Positions 28,763-37,174 of a stretch of DNA of 64,000 nt are shown piece by piece. Under the pieces are notes generated by a model. The model was not told where the DNA came from. It did not search any database and saw nothing but the letters and a program-made list of their open reading frames with translations. The number at the start of each line of letters is the position of its first letter. Position 1 is the first letter of the stretch. The DNA comes from Rhizobium sp. (GTDB taxonomy: Bacteria; Pseudomonadota; Alphaproteobacteria; Rhizobiales; Rhizobiaceae): positions 29,210-93,209 of the forward strand of contig DPXQ01000158.1 in NCBI GenBank assembly GCA_003527225.1, given 5' to 3'. Both the position numbers and the translations under genes were made by a program.

Positions 28763-29236
28763 TCAAACCCCTGTGGAACCGAAGCCGCCTGCGCCCCGCT
28801 CTGTCTCGCTGGCCGCCGCCACCTCGGCGACTCGCGCCTGCGTGACCGGCGCGATCACCATCTGTGCGATCCGGATTCCGCGGGTAACGGTGAAAGTTTC
28901 CTCGCCGAGATTTACGAGCAGGACCTTGACCTCACCGCGATAGTCGCTGTCGATCGTGCCCGGCGTATTAAGGCAGGTGATCCCGTGCTTGAAGGCGAGT
29001 CCGGAACGGGGCCTCACCTGTGCCTCGAAACCCTCCGGGATCTCGAAAACGAAGCCCGTCGGCACAAGCGCCCGCTTGCCCGCCTCGAGCGTCAAAGGTG
29101 CATCCTCCGCGACCGCTGCCCGAAGATCCATGCCGGCGGCACCCTTCGTCTCGTAGGAGGGGAGATCCAGGCCTGCTCCATGCGGCAGGCGGACGATCTG
29201 GATCGTGGGACCCAATACGCTTTGCATTGCGGGCAA
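28763..29236 (-). CDS. dut: dUTP diphosphatase
   Basis: Trimeric dUTPase, 157 residues, hydrolyses dUTP to dUMP, keeping uracil out of DNA and feeding thymidylate synthesis. All five motifs can be seen: [32 protein letters not shown] and GAGGFGSTG. The start may be the ATG at 29236 or the one nine bases later. Divergent from prfC with an 88-base shared promoter gap; convergent with the Lrp gene with no intergenic base. Confidence 0.96.
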   Translation of the reverse strand: MPAMQSVLGPTIQIVRLPHGAGLDLPSYETKGAAGMDLRAAVAEDAPLTLEAGKRALVPTGFVFEIPEGFEAQVRPRSGLAFKHGITCLNTPGTIDSDYRGEVKVLLVNLGEETFTVTRGIRIAQMVIAPVTQARVAEVAAASETERGAGGFGSTGV

Positions 29237-29324
29237 TTCCTTCCTTCGTTCGCTGAAGCGGTCCTCATTGCATATTCGGCTTCAAGTCGCTAGATAACCG
29301 GCCAACGAACAGGAATTTCAATCC

Positions 29325-30908
29325 ATGGCTGAAACGCTTGCAGAGGCGGTCTCCCGCCGCCGCACCTTCGCGATCATCGCGCACCCGGACGCCGGTAAGA
29401 CCACGCTCACCGAAAAGCTGCTGCTGTTCGGTGGCGCGATCCAGCTCGCCGGCGAGGTCAAGGCGAAGAAGGATCGCATCCAGACCCGTTCGGACTGGAT
29501 GAAGATCGAGCGCGAGCGCGGCATCTCGGTCGTCACCTCTGTGATGACCTTCGAATATGACGGCAATGTCTTCAACATTCTCGATACGCCCGGCCATGAA
29601 GACTTCGCCGACGACACCTATCGCACGCTGACGGCGGTCGACGCGGCGGTCATGGTCATCGACGCCGCCAAGGGTATCGAACCGCGCACACTGAAGCTGT
29701 TCGAAGTCTGCCGCATGCGCGACATCCCGATCATCACCTTCATCAACAAGATGGACCGCGAGAGCCGCGATCCCTTCGAGATCCTCGACGAGGTCGAGGA
29801 GAAGCTGGCGCTCGACACCGCGCCGGTGACCTGGCCGGTCGGCCGCTCGAAGTCCTTCTGCGGTTCCTACAATCTGGTGGAAAACACCTTCCGCGGCTCG
29901 GACAAGCAGGTCGAGGGCCTGCCGGTCAGCAGCCCGGCAAATGTTGCCGAGCAGTTGCCGGAAAACGAACGCGCCGCCTTCATCGAAGAGCTGGAGCTGG
30001 CCCAGGAGGCCTGCCGTCCGTTTGATCGTCAGGCCTTCCTCGAAGGCCACATGACCCCGGTCTTCTTCGGCTCGGCGCTGAAGAATTTCGGCGTCCGCGA
30101 TCTGATCAACGCGCTGGGCGATATCGCACCGCCGCCGCGCGACCAGGTGGCCGACATCCGTACCGTCCATGCCGCCGAGGACAAGATGACGGCCTTCGTC
30201 TTCAAGATCCAGGCCAACATGGACCCGAACCACCGCGACCGCATTGCGTTCGCGCGCATCTGCTCGGGCAAGCTGGAGCGCGGCATGAAGGTGCGGCTCG
30301 CCCGCACCGGCAAGCAGATCGGGCTGACCGCACCGCAGTTCTTCTTCGCCTCGCAGCGCCAGCTCGCCGATACCGCCTTTGCCGGCGATGTGGTTGGCAT
30401 CCCGAACCACGGCACGCTCAGAATCGGCGACACGCTGACCGAGGGCGAGGCGCTGGTCTTCCAGGGCGTGCCGAACTTTTCGCCGGAAATCCTGCGCCGC
30501 GTCCGTCTCGAGGATGCGATGAAGGCCAAGAAGCTGAAGGAAGCGCTCCAGCAGATGGCCGAAGAGGGCGTGGTCCAGCTCTTCTCGCCGGAAGACGGCT
30601 CGCCGGCGATCGTCGGCGTGGTCGGCGCTCTGCAGCTCGATGTGCTGAAGGAGCGCCTCTCGGCTGAATACGGCCTGCCGGTCTCGTTCGAAATGTCGCG
30701 CTTCTCGGTCTGCCGCTGGATCTCGGCCGATCAGCCGGCCGACCTTGAGAAATTCCTGACCGTCAAGCGCGGCGATATTGCCCGCGACCTTGATGGCGAC
30801 CCGGTCTTCCTGGCGCAAGATGCGTTTTCGCTACGCTATGAGGCCGAGCGCTATCCGGCCATCAAGATGGTCGCGATCAAGGAATATCACGTCGCCAGGG
30901 CGGCGTGA
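29325..30908 (+). CDS. prfC: peptide chain release factor 3
   Basis: RF3, 527 residues, a translational GTPase that frees RF1/RF2 from the ribosome after termination. G1 is AHPDAGKTT, G3 DTPGHEDF and G4 NKMD; the EF-G-like domains II and III follow. Length matches E. coli RF3. Monocistronic, followed four bases later by the convergent LysE gene. Confidence 0.96.
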   Translation: MAETLAEAVSRRRTFAIIAHPDAGKTTLTEKLLLFGGAIQLAGEVKAKKDRIQTRSDWMKIERERGISVVTSVMTFEYDGNVFNILDTPGHEDFADDTYRTLTAVDAAVMVIDAAKGIEPRTLKLFEVCRMRDIPIITFINKMDRESRDPFEILDEVEEKLALDTAPVTWPVGRSKSFCGSYNLVENTFRGSDKQVEGLPVSSPANVAEQLPENERAAFIEELELAQEACRPFDRQAFLEGHMTPVFFGSALKNFGVRDLINALGDIAPPPRDQVADIRTVHAAEDKMTAFVFKIQANMDPNHRDRIAFARICSGKLERGMKVRLARTGKQIGLTAPQFFFASQRQLADTAFAGDVVGIPNHGTLRIGDTLTEGEALVFQGVPNFSPEILRRVRLEDAMKAKKLKEALQQMAEEGVVQLFSPEDGSPAIVGVVGALQLDVLKERLSAEYGLPVSFEMSRFSVCRWISADQPADLEKFLTVKRGDIARDLDGDPVFLAQDAFSLRYEAERYPAIKMVAIKEYHVARAA

Positions 30909-30912
30909 GCTC

Positions 30913-31524
30913 CTAACGATCGGCGATCGCCAGGCTTAGCCCGAGCGCAGCAAACGCGCCGGCAAACGATCGCCGGAGCCACAGCTGCAGCCGCGGCCGG
31001 CTGATGACGTGGCGTCGCGTGGCCGCGGCAAAGACGCCGTAGCCAAGGAACACTACGAAGGTCAGTCCCATGAAGATGCCGGCCAGCGCCAGCATGTGCA
31101 GGGATGCGTTCGGCGTGTTCGCCGGAACGAACTGCGGCAGGAAGGCTAGAAAGAAAAGCGACAGCTTCGGGTTGAGGATGTTGAGAAGCAGGCCGTCAAG
31201 GATGATCTTGCCTGCTCCCGATGATGTGCGGGTCGAGGCGACCTGAAGCACACCCTCGTCCCGCCATATGCCCCATGCCATGACGAGCAGATAGGCGACG
31301 CCGAGATACTTGACCGCCTGGAAGGCGAGGGCGCTTGCGTGAAGGAGTGCGGCAAGGCCGGTGACGCTCGCCGCAACATGGGGAATGATGCCGAGCGTGC
31401 AGCCGAAGGCGGCGATCATGCTCGCCCGCCAGCCCACGCCGAGCCCATAGGCAATCGTGTAGACGACGCCGGTGCCGGGCAGAAGGATAATGATTAGCGA
31501 GGTCAGGAGGTATTCAGGGGTCAT
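30913..31524 (-). CDS. LysE/RhtB-family amino acid exporter
   Basis: A 203-residue LysE-superfamily exporter. The N-terminal region is LLPGTGVVYTIAYGLGVG and the middle LLNILNPKLSLFFLAFLPQF, with six hydrophobic segments. GGAGAG lies just before the ATG at 31524. It follows an AraC-type regulator by 78 bases on the same strand, the frequent araC-lysE pairing, so the regulator is likely to control it. Substrate unknown. Confidence 0.88.
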   Translation of the reverse strand: MTPEYLLTSLIIILLPGTGVVYTIAYGLGVGWRASMIAAFGCTLGIIPHVAASVTGLAALLHASALAFQAVKYLGVAYLLVMAWGIWRDEGVLQVASTRTSSGAGKIILDGLLLNILNPKLSLFFLAFLPQFVPANTPNASLHMLALAGIFMGLTFVVFLGYGVFAAATRRHVISRPRLQLWLRRSFAGAFAALGLSLAIADR

Positions 31525-31602
31525 AGCGGCTCTCCTTGCACGGGAGGGCAAAGCAAACACCAGAACGTCGACGCCGGTCTTGAACAGAATTGCAGCTGGC
31601 TC

Positions 31603-32403
31603 TCAGTGGACGGCGGCGGCAAAAGCGCCGGGCGTCACCCCGTATCGCTGCACGAAGGCGCGAGTCATATGACTCTGATCGGCAAAGCCGCTTGCTGCTG
31701 CCGTCTCGGCAAGCGACATGCCGACGCCGATGAGGCGCCGTGCGACGTCGATCCGCCGTTGGATCTGATAGGCATGCGGCGTGAAACCGGTCTGTCGTAC
31801 AAAGGCCCGAAGGAGCTGAAACTTGCTGAGGCCGGCTTCCTGCGCCAGTTTGCCGAGGGTTATCGGGCGCGCAGGATCGTCGTCCAGCAGTCTTGCTGCC
31901 CGCCGGATTCCGGCACTCTTCGTCGCGACTGCTGTCGCGCGTGGCTGCAACACGGAGGCGATGAGCGTCACAAGTTCTGTTTCGCTCTCGAGAAGCGCCC
32001 CGTCTTCTGCCGTCGTGGCGGCAAAGAACTGTCGAAAGCGCCCCGCGAGGCGGGCGTCCCGGATAACCGGATACTCGAACTCGAACATATCCGTTCGGCC
32101 TTCGGTGATGTCACGTGTTGCGGCCGTCAGTGTCTCCGATAGGAGATAGAGCATCTGCCAGAAACGACCGTGGTCACCGATCGGCGCACCGTCATGCACT
32201 TCGCTGGGATTGACGGTGATGATGTCGCCCGGGCCCGCCTCCACCACGCCGCGCCCGCTCAGGGACTTCTGCGCACCCCGGCGGATGATCCCGATCCCGA
32301 AGGCGTCGTGCGTGTGGCGCGGGAAGCTGTGTTGCGTGTCGGCGGTGACTGCGGTCACGCCGAAGAGGGGCGTGTGCAGGATCTTGAAACGGCTGTCCTT
32401 CAT
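31603..32403 (-). CDS. AraC-family transcriptional regulator
   Basis: A 266-residue regulator with an N-terminal cupin-like AraC sensor domain (HSFPRHTHDAFGIGIIRRG) and a C-terminal double helix-turn-helix (about 165-262), including LSKFQLLRAFVRQTGFTPHAY and GFADQSHMTRAFVQRYGVTP. The ATG at 32403 gives the usual beginning; an ATG 81 bases upstream is possible. It probably regulates the LysE exporter downstream. Divergent from the thiD riboswitch region. Confidence 0.88.
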   Translation of the reverse strand: MKDSRFKILHTPLFGVTAVTADTQHSFPRHTHDAFGIGIIRRGAQKSLSGRGVVEAGPGDIITVNPSEVHDGAPIGDHGRFWQMLYLLSETLTAATRDITEGRTDMFEFEYPVIRDARLAGRFRQFFAATTAEDGALLESETELVTLIASVLQPRATAVATKSAGIRRAARLLDDDPARPITLGKLAQEAGLSKFQLLRAFVRQTGFTPHAYQIQRRIDVARRLIGVGMSLAETAAASGFADQSHMTRAFVQRYGVTPGAFAAAVH

Positions 32404-32543
32404 CCGCTCGGCGGGCTCCGATGTTCTGCCTCGGTCGGCTATGTCGTCGCCGCACACAGTGCCAGTTTCGTCCTTTACGGGCAACCAGTCTTGAAAGAGC
32501 CCGCGTGACAGCCGCAGCGATCTATGCGACAGGAAAGACGAGA

Positions 32544-32614
32544 CAGGGGCGTTCGTCGCAAGACGGGCTGAGAAGGACCCTTTGAACCTGAACCAGATAA
32601 TGCTGGCGGAGGGA
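32544..32614 (+). ncRNA. TPP riboswitch (THI element)
   Basis: The conserved thiamine-pyrophosphate aptamer: AGGGGC, CTGAGA (32568-32573), CCCTTTGAACCTGA, then TAATG CTGG CGGAGGGA. It lies about 75 bases before the thiD start. The downstream stretch GCCGCCTTCCGGAGGAGGC (32667-32685) can fold on itself and hide the AGGAGG of thiD, suggesting translational control. Confidence 0.93.
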
Positions 32615-32689
32615 GTCGTTCGGATCGGCGTGAGACAGACTGTTCATGCGATCCTCACGGCTTTCGCCGCCTTCCGGAGGAGGCAGGCC

Positions 32690-33538
32690 GTGGCCGGGAA
32701 AAGGAACAATGCTGCTGGGGCGGCAAAGGTGATCCGCAACGTTTTATCCATTGCCGGCTCCGATCCTTCGGGCGGCGCTGGCATCCAGGCCGATCTCAAG
32801 GCTTTCTCCGCCCGTGGTGTCTACGGCATGGCGGTCATCACGGCGCTGACGGCCCAGAACACCCAAGGTGTTTCCGGAGTGCACGTCTTGCCCCCGGATT
32901 TCGTCGCGGAGCAGATCGGGGCGGTGTTTGCCGATATCCGCGTCGATGCGGTCAAGATCGGTATGATCGCCAATGCGGCGATCGCGGCAGCCGTGGCCGA
33001 GGCGCTGGCACCCTATCGCGGCATCCCGATCGTTCTCGATCCGGTCATGGCCGCCAAGGGCGGTGCGACCCTGCTGGCGCAAGACGCCGTCAAGGCGCTG
33101 ACCGAGCGTCTTCTGCCGCTCGCCACGGTCCTGACCCCGAACTTGCCCGAGGCCGCCGCGCTCCTTGGCGAGCCGGAGGCGCGCCACCGCGACGCGATGG
33201 CGAGCCAGGCACAGCGTTTGCTGGCGCTCGGCCCGGGCGCCGTGCTCGTCAAGGGCGGGCATCTGAACTCGGGCGACAGCCCGGATGTATTGGCCACCGG
33301 GAAGGGTCTTGCCTGGTTCGAGGCAAGACGCGTCGAAACGAAAAACTCCCATGGCACGGGCTGCACGCTGTCGAGTGCCATCGCCGCGGAGCTTGCCAAG
33401 GGACTGGCCTCCGAAGACGCTATTGCTATCGCCAAACGCTATCTCGCCGAAGCTGTCGCGGCCTCCGGTCGCCTGACGGTTGGTTCGGGTCACGGCCCGG
33501 TTCATCACTTCCATCAGTGCTGGGACGGCAAAGTGTAA
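32690..33538 (+). CDS. thiD: bifunctional hydroxymethylpyrimidine/phosphomethylpyrimidine kinase
   Basis: ThiD, a ribokinase-fold enzyme that phosphorylates HMP and HMP-phosphate for thiamine synthesis. The substrate motif GSDPSGGAGIQAD is near the start and the anion-hole motif SHGTGCTLSSAIA near the end. I choose the GTG at 32690 (282 residues), which has GGAGGAGG six bases upstream; a GTG at 32729 would give the more usual family beginning VIRNVLSIAGSD. An earlier ATG at 32582 lies inside the riboswitch and is not credible. Controlled by the TPP riboswitch. Confidence 0.93.
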   Translation: MAGKRNNAAGAAKVIRNVLSIAGSDPSGGAGIQADLKAFSARGVYGMAVITALTAQNTQGVSGVHVLPPDFVAEQIGAVFADIRVDAVKIGMIANAAIAAAVAEALAPYRGIPIVLDPVMAAKGGATLLAQDAVKALTERLLPLATVLTPNLPEAAALLGEPEARHRDAMASQAQRLLALGPGAVLVKGGHLNSGDSPDVLATGKGLAWFEARRVETKNSHGTGCTLSSAIAAELAKGLASEDAIAIAKRYLAEAVAASGRLTVGSGHGPVHHFHQCWDGKV

Positions 33539-33569
33539 GGAAGGCAACCCGCTTCCGAATTGCCGCCGG

Positions 33570-34103
33570 TTACGGCATTTTCGACGGCAGGGTGATGTCG
33601 TCGCCATCGATCGCGAAGGTGCCGTAACCCTTGTGGTGTATGGTCCTGGGCGCGGTCTGCCTGGGGTCGCGCCAGGCCTTCACCACTTCGAGCACGAACA
33701 GATTGTAGCGATCGACGAAATCCTGGTCGACGACGCGGCATTCGAGATTGGCGAAGCATTCGCCGATCAGCGGTGCGGATACCTCTTGGGCCGGCAGGGC
33801 AGTGAGCCCGATCTCCGCAAATTTGTCGGTGTCTCGTCCCGAGCAGTTGCCGATGGCCACGACCTTTTCGGCAAGCTCGACGGAAGGGATGGCGATCACG
33901 CATTCCTGCGTTTTCGCAAGCGCGGTGAAGCTGTAGTCGCCGCCGCTGACGATGCAGGCGATCCTTGGCGGCTCGAATTCCATCATCATGTGCCAGGACA
34001 TGGCCATGACATTGGCATGTCCCTGATCGCTTGTGGTCAGCAGCACCACGGGTCCAGGCTCGATCAGCTGGTAGACCTTAGAGAGTGGATAATCCTTCAG
34101 CAT
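33570..34103 (-). CDS. flavin reductase family protein
   Basis: A 177-residue flavin reductase-like (FMN-binding split barrel) protein. Typical features are the VVLLTTSDQGHANVMAMSW segment that binds flavin and the C-terminal GYGTFAIDGD. The ATG at 34103 has AGGAAAG upstream. Its first 26 bases overlap the end of the upstream unknown gene, so the two are likely co-translated. It may reduce FMN for a partner oxygenase; no oxygenase gene is nearby. Confidence 0.85.
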   Translation of the reverse strand: MLKDYPLSKVYQLIEPGPVVLLTTSDQGHANVMAMSWHMMMEFEPPRIACIVSGGDYSFTALAKTQECVIAIPSVELAEKVVAIGNCSGRDTDKFAEIGLTALPAQEVSAPLIGECFANLECRVVDQDFVDRYNLFVLEVVKAWRDPRQTAPRTIHHKGYGTFAIDGDDITLPSKMP

Positions 34104-34713
34104 TTTTCTTTCCTGTCGTCGGTTTGGAATCCTTGCGTTGGCTATCAAGCCATTTTCGATAGGTCTCGGCATCGCCATATTCGAAGAATGCCTCGAAATG
34201 ATCATGGGGATCGGCGGCGCGGCGCGCATGTTTGATCGGGCACCAGAAGGCCTCGGTGCGTCCGGCGATCTCGCGGGCAAAGGCGATCACGCCGTTGGCA
34301 TAGCTGCAATAGACGCAGTTGAGCTTTTCAAGGCCGTTCAGGTAGGCGAGATGGTGGCGGTCGATGACAATATGGTCGCCCCGGCGGACGCGGGGTATTC
34401 CGTAAGCCCTGAAGCAGATGTGCTGGTAGACCGTCACAGAGAGATCGAGCAGCACCAGCGGGACGATGAGCCCGTAGATGACCGGCGCCGTCAGGACGTA
34501 AGCGAGGCGAGCCCGGGTGATGTATGGCCAGAGCCCGATGCGGTATTTCGCCTGCAGCTTGCGCACATCGCGTTCGAAGCGAACCTTGCCGCGCTGCAGA
34601 TGGTACTGAAACCTCGTGCGCTGTTCTTCAAGCTGCCGCTCGATCTCCGCTTCCAGTTCCTTCCGCGTTGCGGCCAAGCGTTCCTGGATGTCTTCGAGAA
34701 CGGTCTTTTCCAT
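34078..34713 (-). CDS. uncharacterised membrane protein with coiled coil and Cys motif
   Basis: A 211-residue protein with no function I recognise. Residues 1-55 are charged and heptad-like (coiled coil), about 70-96 form one or two membrane segments, and the C-terminal half holds CVYC at 133-136, Cys 158 and HDH at 170-172, which could bind metal. Similar proteins are conserved and annotated hypothetical in rhizobia as far as I recall. Its end overlaps the flavin reductase gene by 26 bases, implying a functional or translational link. Confidence 0.75.
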   Translation of the reverse strand: MEKTVLEDIQERLAATRKELEAEIERQLEEQRTRFQYHLQRGKVRFERDVRKLQAKYRIGLWPYITRARLAYVLTAPVIYGLIVPLVLLDLSVTVYQHICFRAYGIPRVRRGDHIVIDRHHLAYLNGLEKLNCVYCSYANGVIAFAREIAGRTEAFWCPIKHARRAADPHDHFEAFFEYGDAETYRKWLDSQRKDSKPTTGKKNAEGLSTL

Positions 34714-34775
34714 CGGCTACTCCTTGTATCAGCTGCAAAGACCCTATCACTGATGGGCAGCGTGTCGATGCTTCG

Positions 34776-34804
34776 AAAAAATGCCGGGCGTTGAAACCCG
34801 GCAT
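34776..34804 (-). terminator. Rho-independent terminator of the pirin gene
   Basis: On the leftward strand, ATGCCGGG TTTCAACG CCCGGCAT is followed by TTTTTC: an 8-bp perfect stem with a T-run, 31 bases past the pirin stop. Confidence 0.85.
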
Positions 34805-34835
34805 CTTGTTACAAGGACGATGCATTCATGCACTG

Positions 34836-35747
34836 TCAGTGATCGGCCTTGATGAACGTGCCGTTCTGAAGCTCCCGCATGGCCTGCATCAGTTCCTCGC
34901 GGGTGTTCATCACGATCGGGCCATGCCAGGCGACCGGCTCCTTGATCGGCTTGCCGGTAACCAGCAGGAAGCGGATGCCTTCATCGCCCGCCTGCACCGT
35001 CACTTCGTCCCCGGTGTCGAAGACGACCAGCGTCCGGTTGCCGGAGAGGTCGCGGATATTGAGTTCTTCACCCTGGTATTCCTTCTCGACCTTCACGCCG
35101 AAGGGCTTGGAGGCGTCGCGGAAGGCGCCGGAACCCGCAAAGATATAAGCGAAAGCCGAGCGGTAGGTATCGACTGGAAAGCTCTTGCGCTTGCCGGGCT
35201 GGACGGAGATGTCGAGGTAGACCGGTTCTGCGGCAATGCCGTCGACGGGTCCCGTCTTGCCCCAGAACTCGCCGGTGATGACGCGCACGACGGTGCCGTC
35301 GTCATCGACGACCACGGGGATGTCGGTGCCCTTGATGTCCTGATAGCGCGGCGCGGTCATCTTCAGCGACGAGGGCAGGTTGGCCCAGAGCTGGAAGCCG
35401 TGCATCTTGCCGGCGAAATCGCCCTTCGGCATTTCCTGGTGCATGATGCCGCTGCCGGCGGTCATCCACTGCACGTCGCCTGCGCCGAGCAAGCCGCGAT
35501 TGCCGAGGCTGTCGCCATGCTCGACGGTGCCGGCCAGCACATAGGTGATGGTCTCGATGCCGCGATGGGGATGCCAGGGAAAGCCCTTGATGTAGTCGGA
35601 CGGGTTGTCGTTCCTGAAGTCATCCATCATCAGGAAGGGATCGGTCATCGAGGGATCACCGAATCCGAAGACGCGGTGAAGCTTGACGCCGGCGCCCTCC
35701 ATCGCGGGTGTGGCGCGGCTTTCGTGTTTTACGGGCCGAATGGACAT
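34836..35747 (-). CDS. pirin family protein
   Basis: A 303-residue bicupin of the pirin family. The N-terminal cupin has the metal-binding His residues in PWHPHRGIET and the MHQEM stretch. Bacterial pirins include quercetin 2,3-dioxygenases and redox-responsive cofactors; which applies here cannot be told. Monocistronic with its own terminator; divergent from the glutamine amidotransferase gene with a 248-base gap. Confidence 0.92.
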   Translation of the reverse strand: MSIRPVKHESRATPAMEGAGVKLHRVFGFGDPSMTDPFLMMDDFRNDNPSDYIKGFPWHPHRGIETITYVLAGTVEHGDSLGNRGLLGAGDVQWMTAGSGIMHQEMPKGDFAGKMHGFQLWANLPSSLKMTAPRYQDIKGTDIPVVVDDDGTVVRVITGEFWGKTGPVDGIAAEPVYLDISVQPGKRKSFPVDTYRSAFAYIFAGSGAFRDASKPFGVKVEKEYQGEELNIRDLSGNRTLVVFDTGDEVTVQAGDEGIRFLLVTGKPIKEPVAWHGPIVMNTREELMQAMRELQNGTFIKADH

Positions 35748-35995
35748 TGCTTGCTCCTTTCGAGCGGGAACTGCGTTGGACCCAATATAAGCGATCCTGT
35801 GCGGACGCGAAGACCACGCGAAAGAACGCAGTGTTCACAGAACGCGATACGGCGGCGCAAAAAGTGATTGCGGGGATTGTCAAAATTCGGTCATGAATGC
35901 CATGTTCGTTCAGACTTCGTTATCCATTAAAGCGAAAACTGATGCCGTGGTCATCGCCAGCCAGTGGCTGCGGGCAAGCTGGAGTTTTGTGAAGC

Positions 35996-36811
35996 ATGTG
36001 TCGTTGGGCAGCCTATCGCGGCGAGCCGCTCTACCTTGAAGAGCTTGTTACCTCGCCCGCCCATTCCCTGATCGAGCAATCCCATTGCGCCATGCGCGCC
36101 AAGACCGCAACCAATGCCGATGGCTTCGGCATTGCCTGGTATGGCGATCGCCCCGAGCCTGGACGTTTTCGCGACGTGCTGCCGGCCTGGTCCGATTGCA
36201 ACCTGAAAAGCCTCGCCCGGCAGATCCGCTCGCCCCTCTTTCTCGCCCATGTGCGCGCGGCAACCCATGGCGCGACCCGGCGCGACAATTGCCATCCTTT
36301 CGTGCATGACAACTGGTCCTTCATGCACAACGGTCAGATCGACCATTTCGAGCGGCTGCGCCGGCCGATGGAATCCATGCTCGACGACGAGCACTTCCAT
36401 GCACGCACCGGCACCACCGACTCCGAACTTCTGTTTCTCCTCGCCCTGCAATTCGGCATGCGCGAGCGGCCGATCGCCGCGATGGCCGAGGCCGTTGGTT
36501 TCGTCGAAAAACTCAGCCTCAACCTCACCGGTACGGCAAGGGTGCGCTTCACCGCCGCCTATTCCGATGGGCGCACCCTCTATGCGGTGCGCTATGCGAC
36601 CGACGCCCATGCGCCGACGCTCTACGCCGCGCCCATGGGCGGCAAGGGCGGCTACTGCCTGGTTTCCGAACCCTTGAACGACGACACGGATACCTGGGTG
36701 GAGATCCCCGCCGGAAGCGCCGTCATACTGAACGACAGTGGTCTCGATGCGGCCTCCTTCGAGCCGATGGCGGAGCATCCCCTCCCGCAGGTTCGGGCCA
36801 TGGCCGGGTAA
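35996..36811 (+). CDS. class II glutamine amidotransferase
   Basis: A 271-residue stand-alone Ntn-type glutaminase. The catalytic Cys is residue 2 (MCRWAAYRGEP), exposed after Met removal; NADGFGIAWYG, THGATRRDNCHPF and HNGQI complete the active site. It resembles YafJ/EgtC-like proteins. No ergothioneine genes are nearby, so EgtC identity is not supported. Convergent with the MmcQ/YjbR gene at a 9-base distance. Confidence 0.88.
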   Translation: MCRWAAYRGEPLYLEELVTSPAHSLIEQSHCAMRAKTATNADGFGIAWYGDRPEPGRFRDVLPAWSDCNLKSLARQIRSPLFLAHVRAATHGATRRDNCHPFVHDNWSFMHNGQIDHFERLRRPMESMLDDEHFHARTGTTDSELLFLLALQFGMRERPIAAMAEAVGFVEKLSLNLTGTARVRFTAAYSDGRTLYAVRYATDAHAPTLYAAPMGGKGGYCLVSEPLNDDTDTWVEIPAGSAVILNDSGLDAASFEPMAEHPLPQVRAMAG

Positions 36812-36820
36812 ATCCTCGTA

Positions 36821-37174
36821 CTAGAGGGAAATGCCGAGTTCGCTTCGCAGCTTCTTCGTCAGGCCCGCCGCGACGAGTTCATAGGATCGCACGAGGTAAT
36901 GCCGCAGTTCCTCCTCCGGGAGCGGGGCGGTGCTTGCGATGGCGACCCATTTGCGTTTGGCGAAATAGGGCGCCTGCTCGATCCCGTCGAGAGCTGTCAG
37001 AATCTCGAAGCTTTCCTCGCTCACCTTGATAACGATCCGCGCCTCGCCATCGGTCAGTAGCGCAAACACCTTGCCCCCGACCTTGGCCACACGGGATTCC
37101 CACTGGTCGACCAGTGTGACGCCGGCAAGACTTGTGGCGAAGGCGTCGAATCCCTTTCGCTCGAAGAAGCTCAT
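36821..37174 (-). CDS. MmcQ/YjbR family DNA-binding protein
   Basis: A 117-residue protein of the MmcQ/YjbR (CyaY-like fold) family; EIL..DGIEQAPYFAKRKWVAI is the diagnostic core. The ATG at 37174 overlaps the coaBC stop by four bases (ATGA), so it is coupled to coaBC; an upstream ATG at 37255 would overlap coaBC by 85 bases. Role unknown; DNA binding is inferred from the fold name only. Confidence 0.87.
   Translation of the reverse strand: MSFFERKGFDAFATSLAGVTLVDQWESRVAKVGGKVFALLTDGEARIVIKVSEESFEILTALDGIEQAPYFAKRKWVAIASTAPLPEEELRHYLVRSYELVAAGLTKKLRSELGISL

Noticed and set aside
29265..30818. 517-codon frame antisense to prfC
   Set aside because: The plus strand encodes a complete RF3 with all GTPase motifs; the opposite frame has Arg/His-rich composition typical of a shadow.
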